Positions 18,701 to 34,514 of a stretch of DNA of 64,000 bases are shown one piece after another. A program made the translations under genes and the position numbers. The notes under the pieces were generated by a model. That model was not told where the DNA came from and did no database searches. It saw only the letters and a list, made by a program, of their open reading frames with translations. The stretch's first letter is position 1. Each line of letters begins with the position of its first letter. This stretch comes from Girardinichthys multiradiatus (taxonomy: Eukaryota; Chordata; Actinopteri; Cyprinodontiformes; Goodeidae), in contig NC_061817.1 in the NCBI RefSeq assembly GCF_021462225.1, positions 6,607,327 to 6,671,326 on the forward strand, read 5' to 3'.

Positions 18701-20212
18701 ACATAATACCCCAGAACTACAGGAGTTTTATTACAGATTGTAACTGCTTATCAAAGCTGCAGAACACAACGAACAACAGCCCTTTTTCTAGCTGTCGAGC
18801 TGGTCTAACATAAGGAGGACAGACGCTTCACTTTACGAGAGGGAGTTCATCATACCTGCATTCTTTCCCCTGCGAGACTGAGCAGAAACAGGTCATTGAC
18901 ATGGCTGTTTAGAGAGGCAACTAAAGAGAAGAGAGCTGTTCTGACAGGCGAGGATGAGGGAGGAAATGTTTGCTGCAGCAAGCCCAGAGAAGCAAGAGCA
19001 ACATGCTTTTAAATAGAGAAGCACTAATTCATTGGCCTGTTTTCCTCGATTTCTGTCAGATTCAAATCTCCAAACTCTACGAAAGAACCTGAAGCACATT
19101 TTACTTCTATGTGTGGCAGTTCTTAGAATAATCAGAAACGGCTTTTAATATATATTGGGCAGGAAAAGCTTGATTGGTTCATCGATACTTTAACTTTTGG
19201 GATTTGGTTCTGACCGTAGCATTCCTTACTATGAACCGCTGGGAAGTTTAGACCTTTTTGTTATAAATAAAAAGCTTTTTTCCCTGCTTAAATCAACCTC
19301 TTTAGGCCTATCAGCTATCACCAAAGAGGAAAGGAAAGGCTCAGCAAGACATCCGACCTTGCAGATTTTCAAGCTGAGCGGAAGTAAAAAATGAAAAAGC
19401 GAATGAACAACAAAAATATGTACAAACAGACTTCCAGACGAGCTAAAAAACAAACAAACAATGTTTCTCCAGACCATTATTCCTCAGCAGGAAGGAAAAG
19501 GGAGGATTCACGTTTTGGATGATCTCTTATACAAATCCCTCACCAGCTATTCAATCAAACAGACAGACAGACTGAATTTGAGCTGAGTAAGTGTCCACAG
19601 CGTGCACTTGACTGGAGAGAACTTAAAAATAAAAAAAGGCCAAAATGGAGTCTGGTTTAAGGTGTGAACTGAATCAAATTTAAAGAAATCTGAGTTCCAG
19701 GAAGTGAATAGAAATGTTCCTGGTACAGCCAACCACATGTTAATGGCGTTACACACGCATTTGTTTCTTAAAGTAAGCTAATTTAGCCACTTTAGCCATA
19801 CTTTTAATGGCGTACTAGTTGATGCATACGATCCAAGTTTATAGTTATATTCAGAAGGCACACTAACCTAACCGTCTATACCCGGAAATTCACAACTGAC
19901 AAGCGAGGGTGCACTCCTCATTCAGGGCGGATAACTTAGTAACTCACCGATAAACTTAATTCCAACAGTTTGAAACACCGATGATGACACAATATCGTCT
20001 TAAATTGAGACAGAAAACTACAATTCTTTCGATGGAAACTTGCGTTTCGGCAAACAACTAGTTCCGTTCAAAAATCTTCGTTAAATTAAAAAAATATATA
20101 TAGTTCTGTCCCGAACTAAAACATTAGAAATCAAGCAATAAGAAGTTGATAGCGTGTACGTTAAATTAAGTCGATAAAAGTGAATGTAGGATGCTGTTTT
20201 GAGTAGTCTTAC
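12771..20212 (-). other. arhgdia intron 1 (inferred), about 7.4 kb
   Basis: Between the acceptor before the ATG exon and the inferred 5' UTR exon. It contains a SINE at 13291-13500, a short repeat shared in inverted form between about 13739-13777 and 16660-16700, and a LINE-tail-like end at 17228-17265 (TTCGGGATTAATAAAGTACT). A GC-richer stretch at about 15780-16060 looks less repetitive than its surroundings and could be regulatory, but nothing proves it. No coding exon was recognised. Confidence 0.5.
13291..13500 (+). repeat. tRNA-headed SINE family B, body and tail
   Basis: Contains GAGGTCAGAGGGCTCGGTGG, GCCCCAGGGCAGCTGTGGCT and a tail ACACAAATACAGACCATTTA. The same family lies in reverse orientation at 20871-21102. 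This copy lacks the head. Confidence 0.7.
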
Positions 20213-20310
20213 CGTTTCACTAGTGGTTGGCTGGGCCAGTCTCCTGTGAATGGGAGTGAAACGCCGCGGCGGAGGAAATTCTGAACCAGAGACCACTCAC
20301 TGCCTCTTCC
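20213..20310 (-). promoter_or_regulatory. arhgdia: Likely non-coding first exon and promoter of arhgdia
   Basis: The minus strand has a CpG-bearing block (CCGCCGCGGCGTTTCACTCC) ending with the donor ACG|GTAAGAC at 20212-20211. Upstream is GGTGACGCGGAAGAGGC, combining a half CRE and an ETS-like core. It is the only promoter-like block upstream of the ATG exon, but the junction to 12770 is inferred and would need transcript data. Confidence 0.5.
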
Positions 20311-20870
20311 GCGTCACCTCCTTCAAAATAAAAGCACGGAATAAAACTACGAGAGGGAAAAACTCCCACTGTAAGCAGTTTGTTTAGCAACAAACAATGA
20401 TTTAAACCTCTAAGGGATCACAAAACATCTGAATTGTTTGTAATAATCATTTTGATCCAAAGGTTTTTAAAGTATATTTAGCATCTTATAATATCCAAAA
20501 CAGCATTATAGCCCTGCTATGTTTTATTTATTAATTTTTAATTAAACATTTTTACATGCCCAAAGCAGTTTGGTTCTTGAATGGATAGCACCTTTGAGGA
20601 GCTCCTACTTTTGCATGCAGTTCCACCAAACGTAAAAACATAAAAATAAGGATAAAAGACTGTACAGTAAGGGCAAATTTACATTGTATGTCTTAAAGAA
20701 CTGGCTGTATGTTTGACTCTCCATGCTGGCCTAATCAAAGTTAGTCATAAAAAAATTAGAAAGAAGAAAGGTTTCATCAATTTTAGAAATAAAGTGTGTT
20801 TTAAAAATCTCTGTGTGTGGGTATGACCAGTTCAGTTTAGATTTTCAACTAGATGATATCAAATGAATGA

Positions 20871-21102
20871 TAAATGGCCTGGACTTGCATTCACAGTGGT
20901 AGGCTACATTGTAGCCACAGCTGCCCTAGGGCAGACTGACTGAAGTGGGGCTGCCATAAAATCAATGCCACCGGGACCTCTGACCACCATCAGTGGGCAA
21001 GGCACCCACAGACATGATGACTGAAACAAATGGAGCAGGGGTCTGAACTTGCAACCCACCAGTTACAGGACGAACCCCTACCACCTGACTCACCATTGCC
21101 CA
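20871..21102 (-). repeat. tRNA-headed SINE family B, near full length
   Basis: Reverse-strand copy of the family at 13291-13500. Reading the minus strand it begins GGGCAATGGTGAGTCAGGTG and has GGTTGCAAGTTCAGACCCC, which resemble the A and B boxes of a tRNA promoter, then the body and the tail CAGGCCATTTA. This supports a tRNA-derived SINE. Confidence 0.65.
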
Positions 21103-21693
21103 AATGGAGTCCAGAACCCCCAAAACAGTGAACCAGTCCTTTAATTTATTGTGTAACTGGGTGCTTTAAATCAGAAACTCTGTGTAGCCGATTGGACATG
21201 CAGAGAAGCAATAGAAAACTGGTTGGGAAACTGACAACTGAATTTGTGCTTGTTGTGCACCCTGGGTTATAACGCCCTGGCCAGTCAGCCATATTGCTTA
21301 TATCCAAAACAGCCATTGCCCCAGATAGATTTTCAATGCAAAACCTAAACTTCAGTTTAACTTAGATGGATGAGGTTAAAGTAACAAAACCTTAACCGCC
21401 TGATGATAATTCAAGTGGAATTTTTATTTACCTAAAAATATGCTGTTGTGGGGCGGATTAATTGTACAGCACAACCAGTCAGGCAAGTTCTCACTGGTAA
21501 CCCCTATACATTCCTGCACACAATACTAATTGTCCCTTAAATTAGGCTTTAGCACACAGATTACTCCAATGCTCTGTTTGTTCAAGTAAAAAAAAACTGA
21601 ACTATATTAAAAGCTGAGGTTTTAAATTATTTGGAAGAATTGCTATCCAACTTGAATCTGAGCAGTCTGTGACAGTCAACTATTGGAATTATA
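21103..21693. other. Intergenic, nothing recognised
   Basis: Stretch between a SINE and the first of two Tc1 copies. No open frame of note and no repeat family recognised. Confidence 0.5.
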
Positions 21694-22597
21694 CACAGCT
21701 CAAAAAAATAAAGGGAACACTTAAACAACACACTATAACTCCAAGTAAATCAAACTTCTGTGAAATCAAACTGTCCACTTAGGAAGCAACACTGATTGAC
21801 AATCAATTTCACATGTTGTACAAATGGAATAGACAACAGGAGGAAATCTTTGGTGATTAACAAGAAACACTCAATAAAGGAGTGGTTCTGCAGGTGGGGA
21901 CCACAGACCACTTCTCAGTACATGGAGGGCCGTGCTCACCGGAGGTAGCCTGACTGCCATTAGGTACCGAGATGAGATCCTCAGACCCCTTGTGAGACCA
22001 TATGCTGGTGCGGTTGGCCCTAGGTTCCTCCTAATGCAGGACAATACTAGACCTCATGTGGCTGGAGTGTGTCAGCAGTTCCTGCAAGATGAAGACATTG
22101 AAGTTATGGACTGGCCCTCCAGTTCCCCAGACCTGAATCCAATTGGGCACATCTGGAACATCATGTCTCGCTCCATCCACCAACGTCACGTTGCACCACA
22201 GACTGTCCAGGAGTTGGTGGATGCTTTAGTCCAGGTCTGGGAGGAGATCCCTCAGGAGACCATCCACCGTCTAATCAGGAGCATGCCCAGGCGTTGTAGG
22301 GAGGTCATACAGGCACGTGGAGGTCACACACAATACTGAGTCTCATTTTGACTTGTTTTAAGGACATTACATCAAAGTTGGATCAGCCTGTAGTGTGTTT
22401 TTCCACTTTAATTTTGTTTGTTACTCCAAATCCAGGCCTCCATTGGTTAATAAATTTGATTTCCATTGATGATTTTTGTGTAATTTTGTTGTCAGCACAT
22501 TCAACTTTGTACATAACAAAGTATTCAATGACAATATTTCATTCATTCAGATCTAGGATGTGTTATTTGAGTGTTCCCTTTATTTTTCTGAGCAGTG
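21694..22597 (+). mobile_element. Internally deleted Tc1-like transposon (copy with transposase C-terminal half)
   Basis: Bounded by matching termini: left CTCAAAAAAATAAAGGGAAC and right GTTCCCTTTATTTTTCTGAG, with TA on both outer sides (21692-21693 and 22598-22599). Length 904 bases, so roughly half of a normal Tc1. The inside keeps the C-terminal half of the transposase at 21932-22339. Confidence 0.9.
21932..22339 (+). pseudogene. Tc1 transposase C-terminal half, third catalytic acid lost
   Basis: Open frame of 135 residues with GPRFLLMQDNTRPHVA (second catalytic Asp within MQDN) and WPSSSPDLNPIGHIWN. In active Tc1 the second motif is Pro-Ile-Glu-His, so the third acid of the DDE triad is Gly here. 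The N-terminal DNA-binding half and first Asp are deleted. It cannot encode an active transposase. Confidence 0.9.
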
Positions 22598-22599
22598 TA

Positions 22600-24201
22600 C
22601 AGGTCCTTCTCAAAATATTAGCATATTGTGATAAAGTTCATTATTTTCCATAATGTCATGATGAAAATTTAACATTCATATATTTTAGATTCATTGCACA
22701 CTAACTGAAATATTTCAGGTCTTTTATGTCTTAATACGGATGATTTTGGCATACAGCTCATGAAAACCCAAAATTCCTATCTCACAAAATTAGCATATCA
22801 TTAAAAGGGTCTCTAAATGAGCTATGAACCTAATCATCTGAATCAACGAGTTAACTCTAAACACCTGCAAAAGATTCCTGAGACCTTTAAAACTCCCAGC
22901 CTGGTTCATCACTCAAAACCCCAATCATGGGTAAGACTGCCGACCTGACTGCTGTCCAGAAGGCCACTATTGACACCCTCAAGCAAGAGGGTAAGACACA
23001 GAAAGAAATTTCTGAACAAATAGGCTGTTCCAGAGTGCTGTATCAAGGCACCCTCAGTGGGAAGTCTGTAGGAAGGAAAAAGTGTGGCAGAAAAACGCTG
23101 CACAACGAGAAGAGGTGACCGGACCCTGAGGAAGATTGTGGAGAAGGGCCGATTCCAGACCTTGGGGGACCTGCGGAAGCAGTGGACTGAGTCTGGAGTA
23201 GAAACATCCAGAGCCACCGTGCACAGGCGTGTGCAGGAAATGGGCTACAGGTGCCGCATTCCCCAGGTCAAACTACTTTTGAACCAGAAAGAGCGGCAGA
23301 AGTGCCTGACCGGGGCTACAGAGAAGCAGCACTGGACTGTTGCTCAGTGGTCCAAAGTACTTTTTTCGGATGAAAGCAAATTCTGCATGTCATTCGGAAA
23401 TCAAGGTGCCAGGAAGACTGGGGAGAAGGAAATGCCAAAATGCCAGAAGTCCAGTGTCAAGTACCCACAGTCAGTGATGGTCTGGGGTTGCCGTGTCAGC
23501 TGCTGGTGTTGGGTCCACTGTGTTTTATCAAGGGCAGGGTCCAATGCAGCTAGCTATCAGAGATTTTGGAGCACTTCATGCTTCCATCTGCTGAAAAGCT
23601 TTATGGAGATGAAGATTTGTTTTTTCAGCACGACCTGGCACCTGCTCACAGTGTCAAAACCACTGGTAAATGGTTTACTGACCATGGTATCACTGTGCTC
23701 AATTGGCCTGCCAACTCTCCTGACCTGAACCCCATAGAGAATCTGTGGGATAGTGTGAAGAGAACGTTGAGAGACTCAAGACCCAACAGTCTGGATGAGC
23801 TAAAGGCCACTATCGAAGCATCCTGGGCCTCCATAAGACCTCAGCAGTGCCACAGGCTGATTGCCTCCATGCCACGCCGCATTGAAGCAGTCATTTCTGC
23901 CAAAGGATTCCCGACCAAGTATTGAGTGCATAAACTGTACATGATTATTTGAAGGTTGACGTTTTTGTATTAAAAACACTTTTCTTTTATTGGTCAGATG
24001 AAATATGCTAATTTTGTGAGATAGGAATTTTGGGTTTTCATGAGCTGTATGCCAAAATCTCCGTATTAAGACAATAAAAGACCTGAAATATTTCAGTTAG
24101 TGTGCAATGAATCTAAAATATATGAATGTTAAATTTTCATCATGACATTATGGAAAATAATGAACTTTATCACAATATGCTAATATTTTGAGAAGGACCT
24201 G
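22600..24201 (+). mobile_element. Full-length Tc1-like transposon, 1602 bp
   Basis: Near-perfect inverted termini of about 200 bases: left end CAGGTCCTTCTCAAAATATT and right end AATATTTTGAGAAGGACCTG. It lies between TA dinucleotides at 22598-22599 and 24202-24203. A second copy of the same family is at 60851-61881 in opposite orientation. The high match between termini suggests a rather recent insertion. The left TA is shared with the Tc1 at 21694-22597. Confidence 0.95.
22927..23925 (+). pseudogene. Tc1 transposase, frame broken
   Basis: Starts MGKTADLTAVQKATIDTLKQ (helix-turn-helix DNA-binding part), changes frame near 23090-23118, continues with TVHRRVQEMGYRCRIP and VLFSDESKFCMSF (first Asp), changes frame again at about 23488 where one T is extra compared with the copy at 61217-61881, and ends with LFFQHDLAPAHSV (second Asp) and SPDLNPIENLWDS (third acid, Glu). 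Relative to the other copy it also lacks three residues after GNQGAR. All three catalytic acids remain, but two frameshifts kill the ORF. Confidence 0.9.
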
Positions 24202-24203
24202 TA

Positions 24204-24890
24204 TATACACACACACACACCATATTGCTCTTCTGCCTTTTTAGCATGGACAGATAGTCTGTAGACTTATTGTGGTTTAAACACATCAGAATAAAAGTCA
24301 CTAGCGATTTACTTGAATAGAAACTGATCATGCTCATTTTTAAACAAGTTAATTTAAAGTTTTGTTTTGTAAGATGGTGCCATATACTTGTATTTCTTTT
24401 AAGATTTATTTTACCCTGAAAATGTTACCGGAAGTGACTCTTTAAAGGAAATGCTTCCGGAAACTCTACAACCCACACCTTTCTTGAGTTTCAAGTTTTC
24501 AGTTTAAACTGTTCATGTCACGATTAAATCAATTTTAACCCAAACACCATCAGAACTAATACGTTTCTTGTACATCGCCTAATTTGGATGCAGAGATCTG
24601 GTGCCGATAGACCACACTAGGCCTGATGAACATTGGTATCAGACGACACCTAGTGGCCGTATGATAGCATAGCAGCCTTTTCAAATCTATTAACTTCAAA
24701 GTACTGGCCATGATCCAAATAGCCTTATGAATTAATTATTTCCCACAAGAAACCCAAATACACAATCAAAAACATTCAGCCTTCAGTAGCAAGGAATTAT
24801 TTTCCCAATTTGTGATTGAACATCAAATGTGAACAAACCAGACATTACAAATAGAAATAAATACAATGCACAAAACAAGACTCTTGGTTA
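24204..24890. other. Intergenic between Tc1 and alyref 3' end
   Basis: Short CA run at about 24207-24222, then apparently unique sequence. Two ETS-like sites occur at 24427-24435 and 24455-24462. No gene recognised. Confidence 0.5.
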
Positions 24891-25178
24891 ATATACACTG
24901 CAGGTTTTTATTACAAGTTTCATTAACTACAGGGCAAAGACGAACTGGGAAAGGCCAGTTCAAAAACCTACAGTCAAAATCCCTTTTTCATCAAAAAAAA
25001 AAAAAAAAAAAAAAAAGAAAATACAGGTAAAAAACACTGGAGTATTTAAAATAAGAGGCTGGAACACTTTCAAATCACATCAGAAGACAAGCATGTGTAA
25101 AATGTTCTGGACATTTGTAACAACCATCCCCTTCTGCACAGAAAGGAAGGGAAGACAACTAGGGAGAGCTTCAATCTC
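24890..25178 (-). terminator. alyref: alyref 3' UTR with poly(A) signal and U24 tract
   Basis: On the minus strand AATAAA at 24912-24907 gives a 3' UTR of about 285 bases. It contains a run of 24 T in the transcript sense (A run at 24993-25016 on the plus strand). Confidence 0.7.
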
Positions 25179-28961
<3,783 letters not shown>

Positions 28962-29157
28962 TATGCTGCCCCAATAATACTAAATGCTATGGAAAATTTA
29001 AAATGTACACCTAGACTGTGCTGGTCCCTCTGCCTAGCCTTTTACAGCACTGCACCGACGACTGAACACACAATAAGCTAACAGCCACACAAGATAAACA
29101 GGCTCATTACGTAACCGTCGTACTCTGACGTCAAGACGTACCACATCAACTGAAAGG
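28962..29157 (-). promoter_or_regulatory. alyref: alyref promoter and 5' UTR region
   Basis: Between the ATG and the LINE that begins at 29171. A perfect CRE palindrome TGACGTCA lies at 29126-29133, about 165 bases upstream of the ATG. No TATA box is seen. Start site not determined. Confidence 0.55.
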
Positions 29158-29170
29158 GAAAACGCGCCCT

Positions 29171-32100
29171 TCTTCTCTTCTTGTTGGTTTTATGGCGGTT
29201 GGCAACAAACGTTTAGTAGCATACCGCCACTTACTGGTATGGAGTGTGGTTCGTGTCGGTCTATCTATTTATATATATATATGTTTAATTCTACAAATTA
29301 AATAACTAAATATATTTACCTATATGTATATATACAAATAGACATACTTACACATTACATTGTATTCTACCCTTCTATATCCTCCATACTTCACAATTTT
29401 ATCTACTATAATCAAATTCTATGAAATAATTTTGTTTTCTTTAAAAAACGAATCATATTGTACATGTTTACTCCCTAAATTCTTCCTCAAAATATTAATA
29501 AATTAACCTTTTCCTTAATACCTTCAACTCTCTTCTCATATTCTTCTTCTCTTTCATATTTATGACATTCTAATCTAACATGTTCTATTGTTCAATATTT
29601 TCCACAGTAGTCACATTTACCAGTATCATGCTTTTGAATTTTAAAAAGTGTAATTAAGTCCTGTATGTCAAATCTCAACCTTGTTATCACTCTTTCCTCC
29701 TTTCTATTCATCTTCCATTCTTCTTTCTCCTACTATCTTCTGATTTTATAAAACCTCTTCCTGTTTTTCCTTCATCCCACCTTTTTTGCCATTTTTCCAT
29801 CAGCTTTCCTTTACAAAACTCTTTCCCTCAGATTTACTTGTTTTAAACTATAAAACTAATAGGATTTTGAATTATCCTCTTTGCTATTTTATCTGCCCTC
29901 TCGTTTCCTTCTACTCCTATATGTGCTGGAACCCACACAAATATACTATCAAGCCCATTTTTTGTATTCTGTATAATGTATGAATATTTCTAATAAAATA
30001 TCCATCCTACTATCTGATGGATTATATTTAAACTTAATAATGAGAGCTTTGAATCTGACAAATGACTGTTTTTAATGGTTATGTCTTCTACCCATTGTAA
30101 AGCTAATAATATAGCAATATTTCTCCTGTGTATACTGATAAGCCGTCTGTAATTCGTGTTCCTATTTTTAGATTGAATTCTGGTACTACAAAAGCTATTC
30201 CTACTTTTCCATGTATTTTTGATGCATCTGTATATATTTGAATATATCTATAATAATTATTTAAATGTATATGTACTGAATAACTATCTACTATGGAAGA
30301 TTTCTCTTGCTTCTTTTCCATTATGACATATCTAACTTGTTGCTTCTGGTAGAATCCATGGTGGTATAATTGATCATTGGTTATGTTTGACTCATTTCTA
30401 AATCAATCATTTTAAATTCTTTTACTTTATTTTCAATTGTCCATCCAAAACTCTTCATGTTCTTTCTTTTCTTTTTTCCCAACATGGATTTAAATTTCCC
30501 AAATTGGATGATCCAAGTTAGTACCTTGTAAATTTAACCAATAATTTATTTCTAGTTTTATTCTTCTTACTCTAACGGCATTTCTTCCATTTCTATTTCT
30601 ATTGCTGCTGTTGGTGTAGTTTTAAATGCTCCAGTACATAATCTTAATGCCTGATGTTGGATAATGTCTAATTTAACCAGATGTGTTTTAGCTGCTGAAC
30701 CGTAAACTATACAACCAAAGTCTATGTTAGATCTTATCATTCCTGTGTAAATCTGTTTAGTGATTTCCTATCTGCTCCCCAATCACTGCCAGCCAAGCAT
30801 CTCATAATATTTAAAATTTTCTTACATTTATCAACAACTTTTTGAATATGTATATTCCATTTTAGTTTTTCATCAAACCATAATCCTAAAAAGTTTAGAT
30901 ACTTTACTTGCTCTAATTCTTGGTTATATAATTTTAATTTTATTTCCTTGTTTATTTTTTTCTGATTAAATATCATTACTTTGGTTTTTTTCAACTGAAA
31001 ATTTAAATCCCCATTGTAACGCCCATTTCTCTATTTCAATAATAACCTCTTGTAATTTCTTTACAATGAAATCTACATTTTTTCCTCTTTTCCAAACAGC
31101 TCCATCATCTGCAAAAAGTGAACATCCCATTACTTTTCCAATATCTTTAAATACATCATTTATCATAATTGAAAACAATAATGGACTTATAATACTCCCC
31201 TGTGGAGTTCCATTTTCTACTATATATTTCCTGAGATCACTTCCCCAATTCTAACTTGTATTTTCCTATTTGTTAAAAAGTCTTTGATCCATGTAAATAT
31301 TTTCCCTTTAATGCCCAGTATTTGTAATTTAATTAATAATCCTTCCACCCACATCATATCATATGCTTTTTCTATATCAAAAAATACTGCCACTACACTT
31401 TCTTTATTTACCTGTGCTCTTCTAATTTCATGCTCTAAGCATAGCATTGGATCATTAGTACTCCTCCCTTTTCTAAAACCACTTTGATACTTTGACATAT
31501 ATCCTTTATTATTTAAATAATATACTAGTCTACTATTAATCATTTTTTTCCATTATTTTACATAGATTTGATGTTAAGGCTATTGGTCTATAATTTCCCT
31601 GGAGTTGATTCATCTTTTCCTGGTTTAGCTATTGGTACTATAATTGATTCCTTCCAGCTCAGTGGTAATTTTCCCTCCTCCCATATTTTATTATATAATT
31701 GTAATATTATATCTTTTCGATTTTCCACCAAGTTGCCTTATCATCTGTACCAAATTTGATCTTTACCTGGTGCTGTATTTTGTATTCCTAAGTGCATAAT
31801 TTTAATTCAGCTTTTGTAAATTCAACATTTAACAAATTATTGTTTCTTCAAACATCTGTAATACATCTTATATATAAGTTTGTATTTTCTCTTCCTTTTC
31901 TTCCCTCTTCACTAATATTATTTGAACTGTTAATTTTACTAAATATTCTTGCCAATTTCAACTTTACTTCATCTTTACTATATTAATATTATTTATTTTT
32001 AATATAGAATTCAACTCTCTCTTTATGCCATTCATCTTTTAATTATTTTCCAAATTTTTCTATTTTGTTTCTTTCCTTATTGTGCTACAGAAATTTCTCC

Positions 32101-34514
32101 AATATTCTCTTTTACCTTCTTATAAGTCTCCTTACTATTGCTTGCTTTCTTTTATAATCAATTAATTCGTATAAATTGGATTTCCTTTTAGTACCTTAAA
32201 TGCTTTATTTCTTAACTTTATTGCTTCTTTACATTCATTGTCCACATGGTACCATTTTCTTACTGACTTTACACCCTGCTTCTTTATAGAATTAGCTGCT
32301 GCTTCCCATGATTACCCTTACAATGGACAATTTTTTTAATTTTCATCAATTATATCCAGTGCTCATATCTACTTTCTCTAAGTTTATTTGACTCAAGTGA
32401 TCTACAATTTGAGTCCAGGCTGCCTATTAAAATTTAGTTTTTATTGACATTTATATTCCTATTATTAAAGTTAATCCTACTCTTATTGTAAGTGGGAATA
32501 GATGGATCACTACCGTATTTGTTGAGATTTTATCAATGCCCTAACGTCACACGCTGACTCAGCTAACCATTGAAACCATTGTTAAATTCAATAACTGATT
32601 CCGAATCCGCTGTTCTTAGCATTGATTCTTTCTTGTTCCCTCCACCATCAAACCTCATAAGAACATAGCTAGAATTTTTTATTTGCGCAATTATATTCTT
32701 CTATACACGTGGGCCGCATTTTTAATCATTACAAATTACCGAGCCACAATGTAACTATTTGCATTAAAAATCTCCACACGCAAATTAGCTTTACTTACCC
32801 TTCCAAATATTCATTTAACGCCTCCATTATTTCAATTGACAATGTTTACAATTGGATTATAAAAATTTATATTATTTAAAATTTACCTTCATTGTTCACA
32901 TATCTCAATTACTGAGATATTCAAGTTCTTTCCTTTCCCCAATACCTGATATTGTATCCCTTGCTTATAAATATTCAACATCCTCCTGTCGATCTCTTCT
33001 TACACCATCATATCCTTTTATCACAAAATCCAATGTTGTTTTAACCATGTTTGCCTGAACACAAATAATTTCGGTTGTTCTTCAAGACTATCAATATAAC
33101 CTTTAAGTTCTTGTCCGTTAGCGATTAAACTTCTTGCATTCCATTGTAATATTAACATGTACTTTCACCAGATGTTCCTTGTCTCCCATCTACCTCCAAC
33201 TTTTTATTTATGTTCTCCCACGATCCCTCCTTAAACCCCAAAAACTTTTCAGCTCCTCTCACTATTATTTTAATCTTCTCAGTTTTATGCTTTGCTTGGT
33301 CAGTACAGTTGATAACATATGCTACAAATAATATTAGTTTTTCTACTGATATTGTAACATTTTCTTCTGACTGTACTTTGCTTTGCTGTGGAATTTGATT
33401 CGCTATTTGTTCAATCTTTCTTGTTTTCTGTTCCTTCACATTTTTAACTGCTTCTGCAGAGCTTATGTTTTTAGTCATTTTAATCTGTATGATTTCTTTT
33501 GCCTTCTTCCTTACTTCACATCCTCCATACGTAACTCTATGTTGCCCTCCACAGTTACATTTTTCTTGTACTTCTTCTTTACATTCTTCAAACTTGTGAT
33601 CTTCACCACATTTTGGACATCTCTGCTTCCCTTTACAAACTGCTGCTATGTGTTCATACCTTTGACATTTGAAACAACGAAGTGGTGGAGGGATATAAGG
33701 TCTAACCTGAAAGCTGAGATAACCTATTTTAATGTTTTGTGGCAACTCTTTTTCGTCAAATTCAATGAAGATTGACATACTTCCTACTTTTTCTCCATTT
33801 ATTGTTTTTGACAATCTCTTCAAGTTATTCACTTTTGCACCAATAATACTTCTCTTAATTTTATCAAGATCTTCATCTAGAGGGATTCCATAAATCACTC
33901 CTCTAATTTTTTTATTTTCTCCCATGATTTTTTTCTCCAACACCGTTTTCTTGCAGATATTATCCACCTTTAAATCCTTGTTCTTTTGTTCTTCATTTTT
34001 ACAAACTACCAATAAGTTTCCATCTCTCAAAATCTTTACCATTTCAAAATCTCCAATTTTCTTTTTAATCTCTATTGACACCACAATGGGGCTGGATGTT
34101 ATCCTTTTCTCCTCGTTCTTTAAAGTTACATATTATTTTAAATTCCTCCCCTCATAACTTTTCTCCTACTATCCTTTCTTCTTCTGAACTGCTTCCTTTC
34201 CAATTCCTCTGCTTGCTACCCTTGGAATTCACCAATCTCCCCTTTCCTTCATCTATTTATTTCTTCCACGTCCTTTCCCTCTTCCTCTCCCAGCTGGCTT
34301 CCACCCTTCAAAATCCCTGTCCTTCCTCATTTCCTGTCTCCATTTCCAACCGAACCATTCCCATACCAGTTTATGCCCAAATCCACCCTTTTCCGAATCC
34401 GATATATTTCTATTTTTGTTTTTTCCCAGCGGCCGCACCCAAAACGTTCTTCTTCGACGTAGTCTCACCACCGACAACCACCGTCTCCCATCAGTTTCGC
34501 TTCCAACCGAGGCC
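29171..34514 (-). mobile_element. I-clade (Nimb-like) LINE, copy A, about 5.3 kb
   Basis: Minus-strand element with gag-like ORF1 (33152-34084), then a degraded ORF2: endonuclease region with many stops, RT fragments at 31220-31543 (GFRKGRSTNDPMLCLEHEI and AVFFDIEKAYDMMW) and 30966-31178 (CSLFADDGAVWKRG), and RNase H remnant at 30103-30321 (IQIYTDASKIHGKVGIAF). It is flanked by identical 13-base repeats GAAAACGCGCCCT at 29158-29170 and 34515-34527, a good target-site duplication, so the copy looks full length. The 3' end has a short GAA-rich tail. Strong A+T richness contrasts with neighbours. Confidence 0.9.
33152..34084 (-). CDS. LINE ORF1 (gag-like, zinc knuckles), copy A
   Basis: Open frame of 310 residues. 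It has three C-terminal zinc-knuckle-like units: CFKCQRYEHIAAVC (C-x2-C-x4-H-x4-C), CPKCGEDHKFEEC and NCGGQHRVTYGGC; in copy B the third reads CCNCGGQHRVTFGGC, so copy A lost one Cys. The N-terminal part includes GVIYGIPLDEDLDKIK, a probable RNA-recognition-like fold of I-clade ORF1 proteins. It would coat element RNA. The frame is open but the partner ORF2 is broken. Confidence 0.85.
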   Translation of the reverse strand: MVSIEIKKKIGDFEMVKILRDGNLLVVCKNEEQKNKDLKVDNICKKTVLEKKIMGENKKIRGVIYGIPLDEDLDKIKRSIIGAKVNNLKRLSKTINGEKVGSMSIFIEFDEKELPQNIKIGYLSFQVRPYIPPPLRCFKCQRYEHIAAVCKGKQRCPKCGEDHKFEECKEEVQEKCNCGGQHRVTYGGCEVRKKAKEIIQIKMTKNISSAEAVKNVKEQKTRKIEQIANQIPQQSKVQSEENVTISVEKLILFVAYVINCTDQAKHKTEKIKIIVRGAEKFLGFKEGSWENINKKLEVDGRQGTSGESTC

